This document shows positions 51,007-60,122 of a DNA stretch of 64,000 nucleotides, in pieces. Position 1 is the stretch's first letter, and every line of letters starts with the position of its first letter. The notes under the pieces are model-generated. The model was not told where the DNA came from, did no database searches, and was given only the letters and a program-made list of their open reading frames with translations. The translations under genes were made by a program, and so were the position numbers. Source of the stretch: CAVYWD01 sp963772225 (GTDB lineage Bacteria; Myxococcota; Myxococcia; Myxococcales; UBA5297); NCBI GenBank assembly GCA_963772225.1, contig CAVYWD010000010.1:62001-126000 (forward strand), given 5' to 3'.

Positions 51007-53001
51007 TCAGAATGTGGCAGCCGGAACGGTGAGAGTCTTGATGTCGGAGTAAGCAGATTCGATGCCGGCGGTCGCGATCGTGTTCTGTGCTCCCTGGGGA
51101 TTGTCGCCGTTGTCCTCGACCGTGTCCTGCCCGCTCTGGTTCCAGGCGACGCCGGTCGGACAATTGACCTGGACGTTGTGCGCGACGGTATACCCAGAGG
51201 TCTGCTCGTCCATGTATATGGGGGCGCAGCCGTAGTCGGCCCAAGTGCTGCACGAGTAATCGTGGATGTAGTTGTACTCCATGTCCGAGCCCGTGCCCTG
51301 GTTGGAGAGCGTGTAGATGCAGCCCCCGTCCGTCATGATCTCAACGACATGGTGAATGTCGTTGTAGTCGATCTTGTTGTTGGTCATGGCAGTCGTCGCG
51401 CTGGTCCAGCCATAGCCGACGGAGACGCCTGAATAGTTCGTGTGCGAGATCTCGTTGTGCTCGATGTCGATATAGGCCGGGTAGCCGGCCACGATACCGA
51501 TGCCGCCGAAGAATTCGGTGGTCACCTTGTTGACGTAGTTGTCTTTGATGGTGTCCCGCGTGCAGATCTCGTTTTTGTCGGTCGGGTTGTAGGCGATGTG
51601 GTACTCGGTCGTTTCATCGGCGGTGAACTTCCCGACCGAGATGCCGTTTCCAGCGATGTCCGTCACGGCGTTTCCGATGATCAGGTCGTCGTGCGTCCCC
51701 GAGATGAAGTCGAGGGCGGTGGCGCCCATCTGCGTGAATAGGTTCCTTTCGAAATGGATGTGATTGGCGTTCGTGACGCTGACGCCGGCGGCCGGCCTGC
51801 CGATGGTCTGGTCGTTGTTGGCCTGCGCCGTCAGGTTGTACTGGCCCGCCTGCGCGTCGAGAAAGCCATGCTCGCTGGGGCGCATATACGTCGAGTGCGC
51901 GAAGGTCAGGCCCTGGAACCACAGGTAGCCGGCCTGGTCCGAGGTGCTCGTGCCTTTCACGGCCATGAGGGTCTCGACTGTCGGCGCGACGACCGTGGCC
52001 GTCGCCATGTCCTCGCCGCTCCGCGGCTTGTAGTACACGGTGTTCGTCGTCTCGTCGAGATACCACTCGCCGGCCTGGTCGAGGAATTCGAGCGCGTTCT
52101 CGAAGAAGTACGACCGCCCCTGCCCCCAGCCGACCTCATCCATCCGCGGGTTGGGCCGTATGAAGACGATGGCATCTTCGTCGCTCTGGAACTTCACGTA
52201 GGCCGTGCCGCCCGAATTCGCGATCGATGCGATGCGCATCATGCTATCGCCCCAGGCGATATTGATGTGCATCTCGACCTTGGTGAGATTGTTCCAGCTC
52301 CCGACGACCGAGCTCGGGACCTGAACGTTGTGGGCGTCCTTGTCCCAGCCCGAGAGCCGGTTGAAGTTGGGCTCGCCGTTCGCCCCGAGGTTCGGGGTAC
52401 GCGCGCGGACGGCTTTCACGCCGTTGACGTAAAGCTGCCGGAAGGCCGGCGTGCCGGTGCTCGCCGAGTAGATGTTGTTGGTCGCGTCGAAGATCTTCCA
52501 CCCCGTGATCGGCCGCCCCCCGGTGATGAGAGGCCGCTCCCCGGGATACGCCAGGTACTTCACGTAGAACCCGCCGCTGCCCGAGTCGGCGTTGGTAAAC
52601 GTCAGCGTGCTGGTTTGAGGATAGGTTCCGGCGCGCAGGTACACCAACTGGTCGGCGGTCATCGCGCGGTTCAGCGCCTGCACCCGATCGCGCGCTTTCG
52701 CCAGAGTCTTGAGCGGCTGGGCCTCGGTCCCCGGATTGGAATCGTCGCCGTCCGGGGCAATGTAGAGGTCCCCGACCACCGCGGCTCCCCCGTCCGTCGC
52801 GTTACCGGCGTCGGCCGCCGCGCCCGCATCCGCCGCCGCGCCCGCATCCGCCGCGACCGACGCGTCGGCGCCGGGTTGCCCCGCGTCGCGCGCCTGGCCA
52901 GAGTCGTGCGACCCATTGTTGACGTCGGATGCCACCCCAGGCGCGCAGCCGATGCCGAAGAGCAACGCTGCGGCGACCAAGAGGTGAGGCGCGCTTCTCA
53001 T
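51007..53001 (-). CDS. Large right-handed beta-helix lipoprotein (GH141-like)
   Basis: 664 residues from ATG 53001. Signal peptide with lipobox LLFGIGC, then a 50-residue Asp/Ala linker with repeated AADAGA units. The mature protein begins LYIAPDGDDSNPGTEAQPLK, LVYLRAGTYPQTSTL and ERPLITGGRPITGWK, the start of GH141-like and other beta-helix polysaccharide-active proteins, followed by many parallel beta-helix turns with Asn/His-rich motifs (IDIEHNEISHTNYSG and similar) up to the end. Predicted outer-membrane lipoprotein acting on polysaccharide; the exact glycosidase family is an inference. It has lower Ala/Arg content and more Asn/Thr/Tyr than its neighbours, which may mean transfer. Confidence 0.82.
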   Translation of the reverse strand: MRSAPHLLVAAALLFGIGCAPGVASDVNNGSHDSGQARDAGQPGADASVAADAGAAADAGAAADAGNATDGGAAVVGDLYIAPDGDDSNPGTEAQPLKTLAKARDRVQALNRAMTADQLVYLRAGTYPQTSTLTFTNADSGSGGFYVKYLAYPGERPLITGGRPITGWKIFDATNNIYSASTGTPAFRQLYVNGVKAVRARTPNLGANGEPNFNRLSGWDKDAHNVQVPSSVVGSWNNLTKVEMHINIAWGDSMMRIASIANSGGTAYVKFQSDEDAIVFIRPNPRMDEVGWGQGRSYFFENALEFLDQAGEWYLDETTNTVYYKPRSGEDMATATVVAPTVETLMAVKGTSTSDQAGYLWFQGLTFAHSTYMRPSEHGFLDAQAGQYNLTAQANNDQTIGRPAAGVSVTNANHIHFERNLFTQMGATALDFISGTHDDLIIGNAVTDIAGNGISVGKFTADETTEYHIAYNPTDKNEICTRDTIKDNYVNKVTTEFFGGIGIVAGYPAYIDIEHNEISHTNYSGVSVGYGWTSATTAMTNNKIDYNDIHHVVEIMTDGGCIYTLSNQGTGSDMEYNYIHDYSCSTWADYGCAPIYMDEQTSGYTVAHNVQVNCPTGVAWNQSGQDTVEDNGDNPQGAQNTIATAGIESAYSDIKTLTVPAATF

Positions 53002-53137
53002 GCTCTTTCCCGGCCAAATCTTCGCCGCCAATGGACTCCGATATCCGAACCTGACCGGAGTGCGCGAGGGGTTCTATCGTAGTCCCACAGAGGACCAAAG
53101 GAGGCAATTGGGTCAAGGGATTCAAGCGCTGCCGGCC

Positions 53138-53501
53138 TTCCGCGGTGGCCCGAGAGCGAGGAGCCGGAGGGGCACGTCACCAACGGCGCGCACGTGCCCT
53201 CGTGGGACAGCGCCGCCGCGGGCGCGCTCTGGGCGCGGGCCTGCGGTGAGGACCGCTGGTCGGGCGACCTGGCGACGCTGGAGAAGGACTTCCGGTGCCT
53301 TGGCGACGACGAGCTGTGGCGATTGCGCCGCCAGGGGCGCCGGGCCCTGGTCGCCTTCGTCCAGACGCGGGTAGAGCGGGCGCGGCTCTCGCGGCAGGTC
53401 CCGCACCTTCCCCTGCTGGATCCCGACGCCCTGACGCTCGGCTTCGCGCGGCGCTTCGCCGCCTACCCGCGGCCCGAACCTGCTCTTGCACGACCGGGAG
53501 C
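53138..53501 (+). pseudogene. Truncated duplicate of an internal glgP segment
   Basis: About 360 bp that match 49132-49496 (glgP codons about 393-512) with only about a dozen differences seen by eye. It begins within GWPE (TGGCCCGAGAGCGAG) and ends just after the ARRFAAY-RP-NLLLRDRE region, where an extra C breaks the frame and Lys-Arg is changed to Pro-Arg. No start or end of the parent gene is included. It lies between the beta-helix gene and the M16 peptidase. Confidence 0.88.
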
Positions 53502-53566
53502 TACGAGCCGAAGAGACCCTGTTCGGAACAGCCTCTCGCTGGCCGGCGGAGGATCCTTCCGAAGGG

Positions 53567-56284
53567 CTATTTCGGAGCCGGACCGCGCGTGACCTGGGCG
53601 AAGCCGCCCGGCCGGATCTTCCTGGCAAACGCAGCCTGGACGTCGGCCGGCGTCATGTGAAGGTAGCGCTCGGCCGCGATCGAGGGCTCGTCGAGAGGCA
53701 GCCCCAAAAGCGAGCGCTCCAGGAAGCCGTGGGCGATTCGCGTGAGGCTCGACTCCGCGAGGGGGATTTGCCGCACCAGGAGCGCGCGCGCCTGCTGCAG
53801 CTCGGCCGCCGAGAGCGGCGTGCTCTGCATTTGCCGAAGGTCGCGCTCGACCAGGCCGCGCGCGCGGGCGACGTTGGACGGGTCGCACGCATACGCAATC
53901 TCGAATACCGAGCGGGTCTTCTTCGCTTCGAGGTCGGCTCGCACGGAATAGACCAGGCCGGTTCGTTCGCGCAGATCGCGAAAGAGCCGGGTGGCGTAGA
54001 AGGCGCCGGCGAGGACGTGATTGCCGAGCTGCAGCGGGTAGTAGTCGGGGTCAAACCGCGTCATGGCGAGCGCCTGCGCCAGGACCACCTCGTCCTGCAC
54101 CCGGCTCGCGTCGGGAACCAAGAGCGCGGCCGGCGGGTTTGGCGGAACCGGCGGCGGGTCGGTCGCGGGCTTCTCGCCGTCCGCCTTCCAGCCGCCGAAG
54201 GATTTCTCGACCGCGGACCTCGCCTGCTCGGGCGTCACCGCGCCGAGCACGGCGAGGGTGGTCAGGTCGGGGCGAAAGGCGAGCTGGTGGTATTTCAGGA
54301 CGTCCGCGCGGGTGAGGGCCGAGACCGTGGCGGGCGTCGCCTCGCGGAGCGCCGGGTCGCCTTTGGGAAGAAGGGCCTCGTCGCGCGCGCGCTCGGCGAG
54401 ATACGCGGGGCTCTGCAGAAGGCCCGCTACCGCGCCGGCGGTCTGCTCGCGAACGACTCCGAATGCCGCCTCCGGAAGCGCGGGATGCAAGAGGTTGTCG
54501 GCCAGCAAGGGCAGGCCGCGCTCGAAATCTTTCGCCGGAAGCTGGATGGAGAATTCAGTTCCGGCGGTGAGCTTGGCTCCGAGGTCGTCCAGCGCCTTTC
54601 GAAAGGCGAGGCGATCGTGCGTGGTCGTTCCGTAAGAAAGGAGCCCGTCGAGGACCTGGTCCACGCCTTCCAGGCCGGGCGGAGTCTCCAGGTCGGGGTC
54701 GGTCTTGATTCGCCCGAACACCACGGCCATCGGAATCGCAGGCTCGCTCTGGACGATGAGCCGCAGCCCATTGGGCAGAACGGTGGAGACGGGCGCGAGC
54801 CTCGAGGGCGGCACCTCGGGCGGCGCCATGGCTTGCTTGGCCCAGTCCGGCAGAGCCACGGCCTCGGCGTGAGCGGGGGCAAAGGACTCGCCGCCGCGGA
54901 AGGTGCTCGTCGAGGCGACCTTCCCGGACGGGCGCGGAGTCAGCACCGCGGTCACGGCGCGGTCGTTGACGAGCCAGGTTCGCGCGACGCGGTTCACGTC
55001 GTCGGCGGTGACCCGCTGAATGGCCGCGATGTCATCCTCGGGCGAGCCGCGCTCTTCGATGGCCAAGGCCTGGGACCAGAGCTGGGCGAGCCCTGAGATC
55101 GAGCCTTTCTGCAGCTCGGCTTCGGTCGCCTCTCTTCGCTTGGCGGCCTCGACGAGCTCGGTGGGGACGCCTTTCTGAAGGTAGCCGGCGACGGCGGATT
55201 CGAGCGCCTCGACCAGCCTCGGCCCCTCCTTCGCGCCGGCGAAAGCCGCGACCGCGTAGCCGAGGCCTGCCTTCGGAAGAGCCGCGCTTTCGAAGCGGGT
55301 CTCGAGCGCCTTGCCTTGGACGACCAACGAGTAGAGCTCTCCCCGCCGGTTGTCGAGCGCGTCGCTCAAGACCTGGCCCGCCGCCCAATCCTGGCTCTGA
55401 AAGCCCGGCAGCCGGTAGGCCACGACGGCGAGGCCGTACGGCAGGTCGCTGTCGAGCTCGAGGTGGGCGGGGGCAAGCTCCTGCAGGTCGACGGGGCGCC
55501 GGGGCGGCAGCGGGCGGGCTGGGATGTCGCCGAAGAGCGCCTGGACCTTCGCCAGCGCCGCCCCGGGTTCGACGTCGCCGACGATGACCATGACCGCGTT
55601 GTTCGGCGCGTACCAGGCCCTGTGAAACGCCTGGAGCATCGCGCCGGTGGTCTTGGCGAAGGAGGGTCGCGTCCCGAGCGCGTCGACCGCGTAAGGGGTG
55701 CCCTTGAAGAGCTGGGCCAGGAGCTTCGAATAAAGGACGTATTCCGGGTTGGAGAGATCCTGCGCGACCTCCTGGTCGATGGCGCCGCGCTCCTGCTGCC
55801 ACAGCGCCTGCGCGTCGAGGACGCCGCGCATGCGAATGGCTTCGACGTTCAGGGCGATGTCGAGGTCCTCCGCGGGGACGGTGAAGTAATACTGCGTGGC
55901 GGTCTGCTGGGTCTCGGCGTTGAATTCTCCGCCCATGGCCGCGATGAGGGTAGAGAGCTGGGCCGCCGAGAGCCCGGCGCTCCCTCGAAACATCATGTGC
56001 TCTTGCGCGTGCGCGGTGCCCGGAAACCCGGGGGGCGCCTCGTCCGAGCCGGCCAGGTAATTGGTTTCGGTCGCTACCACCGGCGCGAGCGCATTGCGGA
56101 CGACGACGACGCGCAGGCCGTTCTTCAGGGTGGCTCGCGCTACGGTCGGCTCCGGGGCGGCAAAGGCCTTTGAGGCCGCCAGGGCCGCGAGAAGCAGAGC
56201 CATGAAAAGGGGCCGGCGCGCGGGGCGCCAGGCCTTGCAGCGCCCGCGGGACCGCCGAGGTGCGGACGAGCGAATCGGCGTCAT
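53567..56284 (-). CDS. Fused double M16-family peptidase (pitrilysin type)
   Basis: 905 residues. Signal peptide (MALLLAALAASKAFAA; ATG at residue 28 is an alternative start), then two M16 halves in one chain. The first carries the inverse zinc motif HAQEHMMFRG (HxxEH) with the distal Glu in AIDQEVAQDLSNPE, and PNNAVMVIVGDV. The second (from about residue 460) starts LPNGLRLIVQSEPAIPMAV and lacks the motif, as in normal M16 beta partners, with the FRDLRERTGLVYSV RY-type motif. Periplasmic zinc endopeptidase that degrades peptides. Divergent from the M50 gene. Confidence 0.92.
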   Translation of the reverse strand: MTPIRSSAPRRSRGRCKAWRPARRPLFMALLLAALAASKAFAAPEPTVARATLKNGLRVVVVRNALAPVVATETNYLAGSDEAPPGFPGTAHAQEHMMFRGSAGLSAAQLSTLIAAMGGEFNAETQQTATQYYFTVPAEDLDIALNVEAIRMRGVLDAQALWQQERGAIDQEVAQDLSNPEYVLYSKLLAQLFKGTPYAVDALGTRPSFAKTTGAMLQAFHRAWYAPNNAVMVIVGDVEPGAALAKVQALFGDIPARPLPPRRPVDLQELAPAHLELDSDLPYGLAVVAYRLPGFQSQDWAAGQVLSDALDNRRGELYSLVVQGKALETRFESAALPKAGLGYAVAAFAGAKEGPRLVEALESAVAGYLQKGVPTELVEAAKRREATEAELQKGSISGLAQLWSQALAIEERGSPEDDIAAIQRVTADDVNRVARTWLVNDRAVTAVLTPRPSGKVASTSTFRGGESFAPAHAEAVALPDWAKQAMAPPEVPPSRLAPVSTVLPNGLRLIVQSEPAIPMAVVFGRIKTDPDLETPPGLEGVDQVLDGLLSYGTTTHDRLAFRKALDDLGAKLTAGTEFSIQLPAKDFERGLPLLADNLLHPALPEAAFGVVREQTAGAVAGLLQSPAYLAERARDEALLPKGDPALREATPATVSALTRADVLKYHQLAFRPDLTTLAVLGAVTPEQARSAVEKSFGGWKADGEKPATDPPPVPPNPPAALLVPDASRVQDEVVLAQALAMTRFDPDYYPLQLGNHVLAGAFYATRLFRDLRERTGLVYSVRADLEAKKTRSVFEIAYACDPSNVARARGLVERDLRQMQSTPLSAAELQQARALLVRQIPLAESSLTRIAHGFLERSLLGLPLDEPSIAAERYLHMTPADVQAAFARKIRPGGFAQVTRGPAPK

Positions 56285-56356
56285 TGGCTTCTCTTAGGCC
56301 CTGTCGGAGGCTCGGCCCATCCTCCAAGCGGCCTGACCGAGGTCCGAGCCACCGGA

Positions 56357-56401
56357 CCTAACCCGGCGGAGTCGGAACCAAAGAGGGTTGCCTTAGGCTC
56401 C
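56357..56401 (-). repeat. Dispersed repeat C, copy 3, with adjacent inverted repeat
   Basis: Reverse-strand copy of the repeat at 4327-4371. Next to it, CAGACCCCAGGCT (56411-56423) and AGCCTGGGGTCTG (56444-56456) form a perfect 13-bp inverted repeat; the same words flank copy 1 (around 4275-4330). It lies in the divergent gap between the M16 and M50 genes. Confidence 0.75.
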
Positions 56402-56572
56402 AGACCGCTCCAGACCCCAGGCTTCAGGAACTGTATTCCCTGGAGCCTGGGGTCTGAAGCCTGAGGGCCGAAGGCCGGCCCACGGGCCGCCTGAGAGCTC
56501 GCTCGGGAAGGCCTCGCGTCGGGGCGCCCCGTCGCGGCGTGAGTGCATACCTCACCGTTAGGAGAGGGGCCC

Positions 56573-57728
56573 ATGCGCGGCACGTTCCGCATCTTCAGCA
56601 TTCGCGGCATTCCCATTCGCATCCATTACAGCTTCCTGCTCGTCCTGCCCTTTTTGGCCGTGCTGTTCGGGCGAGCCTTCGCGGCCGCCGCCCAGCGCGC
56701 CGAGGTCCCGCCGACGCTGCTGCACGGAAGCCCGTGGCTCTGGGGTCTGGGCGTGGCGGTCGGCCTATTCGCGGCGGTGCTGGTCCACGAGCTCGCCCAC
56801 GCGCTGTATGCCCTGAGCAAGGGGATCGCCGTGCGCGACATCACCCTGCTGATGATCGGCGGGGTGTCGCAGATGGCCGAGCAACCCCAGCGGAGCAGGG
56901 ACGAGGCGATCATGGCCCTGGTCGGGCCCGCAGCGAGCCTGGCCTTGGGCGCGGCGCTCTACGTCGCGTGCGAGTCGATTCGAAGCATCGCGCATTTCGA
57001 TCTGCGGTTTGCGCTCTTCTATCTGAGCCAGCTCAACCTGGCGCTCGGGTTCTTCAACCTCATCCCCGCGTTTCCGATGGACGGGGGCCGAGTGCTGCGC
57101 GCCGCGCTCGTGCCTCGGCTGGGAATGCTCCGGGCGACGCGGGCCGCCGCGGTCGCGGGCAAGACCTTCGCGGTGATCTTCGGGGTCGTCGGGCTGTTCA
57201 GCTTCAACGTCCTGCTGATCCTCGTGGCGCTCTTCGTCTATTTCGGCGCCGAGGGGGAGAGCCAGCAGGCGCTCATCCGGGCGACGCTGGGGCACGTCAA
57301 GGTCCGCGACCTGATGGCCGCGCGCACCGCGGCCGTGGAAGCGCGCGATCCGGTGAGCAGCACGGCCGAGGCGATGATTCGCGAGCGGCGCCTCGCCCTC
57401 CCGGTCACCGAGAGCGCGCAGGCCTTCGGGGTGGTGACGCTGGAGGATGTTCGGCGCGTCCCGCTGGAGCAGCAGGAGAATACGCCGACCGGCCGGGTGG
57501 CTCACCGCGTCCCCGCGCTGGCGCCCGACGACGAGGTCTGGAGGGCCGTTCGAATCATGGACTCGGAGGGGCTCTCGCAGCTCGCCGTGGCCGAGCAGGG
57601 CACGCTCGTGGGCACACTCTCGCACGCCGACGTGGCGCGCGGGATTCCGCCTGCAGGAGCTCGCGTTGGCGACCGCCCGGCGGGCGGAGGCGGGGGGGGC
57701 GCTGCGGCGAGGAGAGACGCCGGCGTGA
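56573..57728 (+). CDS. M50-family membrane protease with CBS domains (single frameshift near the end)
   Basis: From ATG 56573, with GGAGAGG upstream. Site-2-protease-like membrane domain (about 1-220): zinc motif LVHELAHAL and NLIPAFPMDGGRVLRA, in a multi-helix core. A C-terminal CBS pair follows (VRDLMAARTAAVEARDPVSS and the later AVAEQGTLVGTLSHADVAR). Close to 57640 the family sequence changes frame (GGATTCCGCCTGCAG, giving GFRLQELALATARRAEAGG) and ends at TGA 57728; removing one G from a GGG run restores it. Unrepaired, the frame reads on to 58024 through unrelated sequence. The family cleaves membrane proteins or anti-sigma factors; the CBS domains suggest nucleotide control. Confidence 0.85.
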
Positions 57729-57729
57729 G

Positions 57730-58086
57730 GCGCGCGGGCGCGGCCCAAAGCCACGGGGATCTTCGAGTTCACCGCGCTGGTCTGGGCCGGCGCGTTCCTG
57801 GCAGGAATGGTGGGTGCGCTCACCGGGCTCGGGGGCGGGGTCGTCATCGTTCCTCTCCTGGTGCTCGCGGCCCGCGTCGACCTGCAGTACGCCATCGGCA
57901 CCTCGCTGGTCTCGGTCATCGCGACCTCGTCCGGCGCGGCCATGGCGTATCTGAGGGAGGGTTACAGCAACCTATACCTTGGTCGCATTTCTTCGCGCGC
58001 GGGATCGCCTCTATGCCGCGGTGACGGCCTTCGTCCTCGCGGCGCTGCTCTTCGGTCTCCTGGGTGGGCTCCGGTGGAGCTCCTAG
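57730..58086 (+). pseudogene. Remnant joining TauE/SafE N-terminus to the tail of a second membrane protein
   Basis: From about 57753 the frame reads GIFEFTALVWAGAFLAGM, then GALTGLGGGVVIVPLLVL and YAIGTSLVSVIATSSGAAMA, then YLREGYSNLYLG: the first quarter of a TauE/SafE-type sulfite exporter. After this the reading jumps to another frame that ends with a membrane helix (AAVTAFVLAALLFGLLGGLRWSS and TAG at 58084-58086), as in the DUF1634 proteins that often follow TauE genes. So an internal deletion probably fused the two. The start codon is also lost; ATG 57807 is internal. Confidence 0.65.
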
Positions 58087-58130
58087 CAGCACGCCCCTGT
58101 GCCTGCGGCCAGGGTCCGAATGCAACTTTC

Positions 58131-58206
58131 GTTGGTTCCGGCTCGGCAGGCTAGACGCCCTGAGGGCGCGAACGTGATGCACTTGCGTCATGTCTTGCCG
58201 AGCCGG
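58131..58206 (+). repeat. Degraded repeat C copy plus repeat D with 11-bp inverted ends
   Basis: GGTTCCGGCTCGGCAGGCTAG (58135 on) belongs to repeat C; GAGGGCGCGAACGTGATGCA (58162-58190) to repeat D. CCGGCTCGGCA (58138-58148) and TGCCGAGCCGG (58196-58206) are exact inverted ends. The rest of 58087-58326 holds no gene. Confidence 0.6.
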
Positions 58207-58326
58207 ATTTGCGCCGAGAACTACGCCGCGTGAGCCGTCGCCTCTGCGCCGGAGTCGATAGGCTTGCTGGTGCGTGCGCGCGACGAGGCCGCGAGCCCCC
58301 GGTGAGCTTCGGCCGCGCCCACGGGC

Positions 58327-59532
58327 TCACTTCGCGTATTTCAGCGACTCCTCCAAATACGGGTCCCCGACCGGAATCGCATATCGCCCGCGGACCGCGA
58401 AAATGGAGAAGGCGAGCGCCGCGCCGCCGAGGCCCACAATTGCCGCCAGGTCGAGAATCGAGGGCACCGCGCTCCTCGGCTTGAGCGCGGGCATGATGAG
58501 CCAATACACGTCGAGGTAGTGCACGGCGAGGTTCCAGACCGCCACCGCGGCGAGCGATGCTTTGTGGAGCTTGAGCTCCTTCGAGAGCAGGGCAAAGAAG
58601 GGCAGGACGAATTGCCCGGCGCCCAGGGCGATGGAGAGCGCGCCCCAGCCGCCGCGAAAGCGGACGTCGAGCCAGGGGATGTCCGCAGGGAGCTGGGCGA
58701 TCCAGGTGAGCATGAACTGCGAATACGCCATCCAGGCCCAGAAGGCGACGAAGGCGAGGAGCAGCTTCCCCAGGCTGTGGAAGTGCGCGCGGGTCAGGTG
58801 CGGCGCGAAGCCGTCCTCGGCCTTTCCCAGCGCCCCGGCGAGGATCAGCAGCGAAAGAACGCTGCACATCGAGCCGCCGAACCAATAGGCGCCCAAAATC
58901 TCCGTGGAGAAGCTCGGGTTGGGCGACATGATCCAATCGTAGGCGGCGAAAGTGAAGAGAAGCCCCAGGAGCGGCAGCCCGCCGCCGGAGGCGCGCCGGA
59001 GCGAGCGCGTCAGCTCCAGGTCCTTCGTCTCGTCCTGTCGGACCGAGTTTCGAAAGAGAAGCCAGGCGAAGCCCGCGAAGGCGAGGAGGCAGAGCGCCGC
59101 CCGCAGGAAGAAGAAAGGTGTATTCAAATACCAGCGCGTCAGCGAGAGCCGCTCCAAGAGCTCGTGCCCGGCTTCGGGCGAGAGCGTCCGCGCCACGGCC
59201 TCCTGCGACGGCCCCGCCCACCAGAAGAGCGGCTTGAGGGCCAGGGCGATGGGGACGAACAGGAGCGCGAGCGGCGCCAGCGTGAGCGACATCGCCTCCA
59301 AAGGCCGGCGCAGCACCACCGGCCAACGCGCGTGCGAGGCGTGGAAGGCCATGAGCAGGAAGAGCGCCGTGGCCGCGATGCCGAACCAGAAGACAAAGGC
59401 CGTGAGATACGAAAACGCCGCCTGCGCGGGGTCGAGAAAGGCGCCGACGAGGAGCGCCAAAAGGCCGGCCGCGCCGGCCGCTGCGGCGCCCAGCATGAGC
59501 CTTCGCCCGCCGCGGAATTCGCCGAGCGTCAT
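58327..59532 (-). CDS. actF: Alternative Complex III subunit ActF (quinol:cytochrome c oxidoreductase)
   Basis: 401 residues, ten predicted membrane helices, start overlapping the actE stop (ATGA). Features: FVFWFGIAATALFLLMAFHASHARWP, RWYLNTPFFFLRAAL, AYDWIMSPNPSFSTEILG and FWAWMAYSQFMLTWI, typical of ActF/quinone-binding subunit. In ACIII, ActC and ActF are the large NrfD-like and related membrane subunits. Last gene in the operon. Confidence 0.93.
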   Translation of the reverse strand: MTLGEFRGGRRLMLGAAAAGAAGLLALLVGAFLDPAQAAFSYLTAFVFWFGIAATALFLLMAFHASHARWPVVLRRPLEAMSLTLAPLALLFVPIALALKPLFWWAGPSQEAVARTLSPEAGHELLERLSLTRWYLNTPFFFLRAALCLLAFAGFAWLLFRNSVRQDETKDLELTRSLRRASGGGLPLLGLLFTFAAYDWIMSPNPSFSTEILGAYWFGGSMCSVLSLLILAGALGKAEDGFAPHLTRAHFHSLGKLLLAFVAFWAWMAYSQFMLTWIAQLPADIPWLDVRFRGGWGALSIALGAGQFVLPFFALLSKELKLHKASLAAVAVWNLAVHYLDVYWLIMPALKPRSAVPSILDLAAIVGLGGAALAFSIFAVRGRYAIPVGDPYLEESLKYAK

Positions 59533-60122
59533 GGCGTCGCCTCCCGCGAAAGCTTCGCCTGGACGTCCGGCGGCGCCTGGTCGAGCCGCGCGCTTTGACT
59601 CAAGAAGAGTGCCTGGAGGTAGCCCACGATCTGCCAGCGCTCCTCCGGGTCCAAGAGGTCAGCATAGGAGGGCATGAGGCCCCACCCCTGGGTGACGACT
59701 TGGTAGAAGAATCCCGGGGGGCGATCGCGGTAGAGGAACAACGACGGCGCGGCGCGCAGCGACATCTTCGCGGCCGGCACGCTGTCTCCGTCGGCGAGGT
59801 CGCCGTGGCAGGCGGCGCAGGTTCGCTCGAAGCTCTGCCGGCCTTTGACGAGCGCGGCGCGGTCGAGTCGCAGAGGGATCGCCGCAGAGAGGCTCCCGTC
59901 CGGCTCGCGGCCGGTGGAGAACGCGGCGCCCGAAAGCGCGCGCTCGCGCGGCACGGTATCGGGGATGGGAGGGCGCAGCTCGCGGCCGTCGTCGAAGACC
60001 GGGCTCGGCTGATAGGAGTTGTATCGCTTCTGCCGCTTCATGGGGTCGATGACCTCCGGCCTGCACCCCAGGAGGAGCGCCGCCGCCGCGAGCGCGGCGA
60101 AGAGACTCCGCCGGCCGATCAT
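59529..60122 (-). CDS. actE: Alternative Complex III subunit ActE (mono-heme cytochrome c)
   Basis: 197 residues. Lipoprotein signal peptide (LFAALAAAALLLGC), then a cytochrome c domain with CAACH at about residue 108 (SFERTCAACHGDLADGD) and a late Met candidate (GWGLMPSYADLL). It passes electrons from ActA/ActB towards the oxidase. Overlaps actD (ATGA) and actF (ATGA). Confidence 0.93.
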   Translation of the reverse strand: MIGRRSLFAALAAAALLLGCRPEVIDPMKRQKRYNSYQPSPVFDDGRELRPPIPDTVPRERALSGAAFSTGREPDGSLSAAIPLRLDRAALVKGRQSFERTCAACHGDLADGDSVPAAKMSLRAAPSLFLYRDRPPGFFYQVVTQGWGLMPSYADLLDPEERWQIVGYLQALFLSQSARLDQAPPDVQAKLSREATP

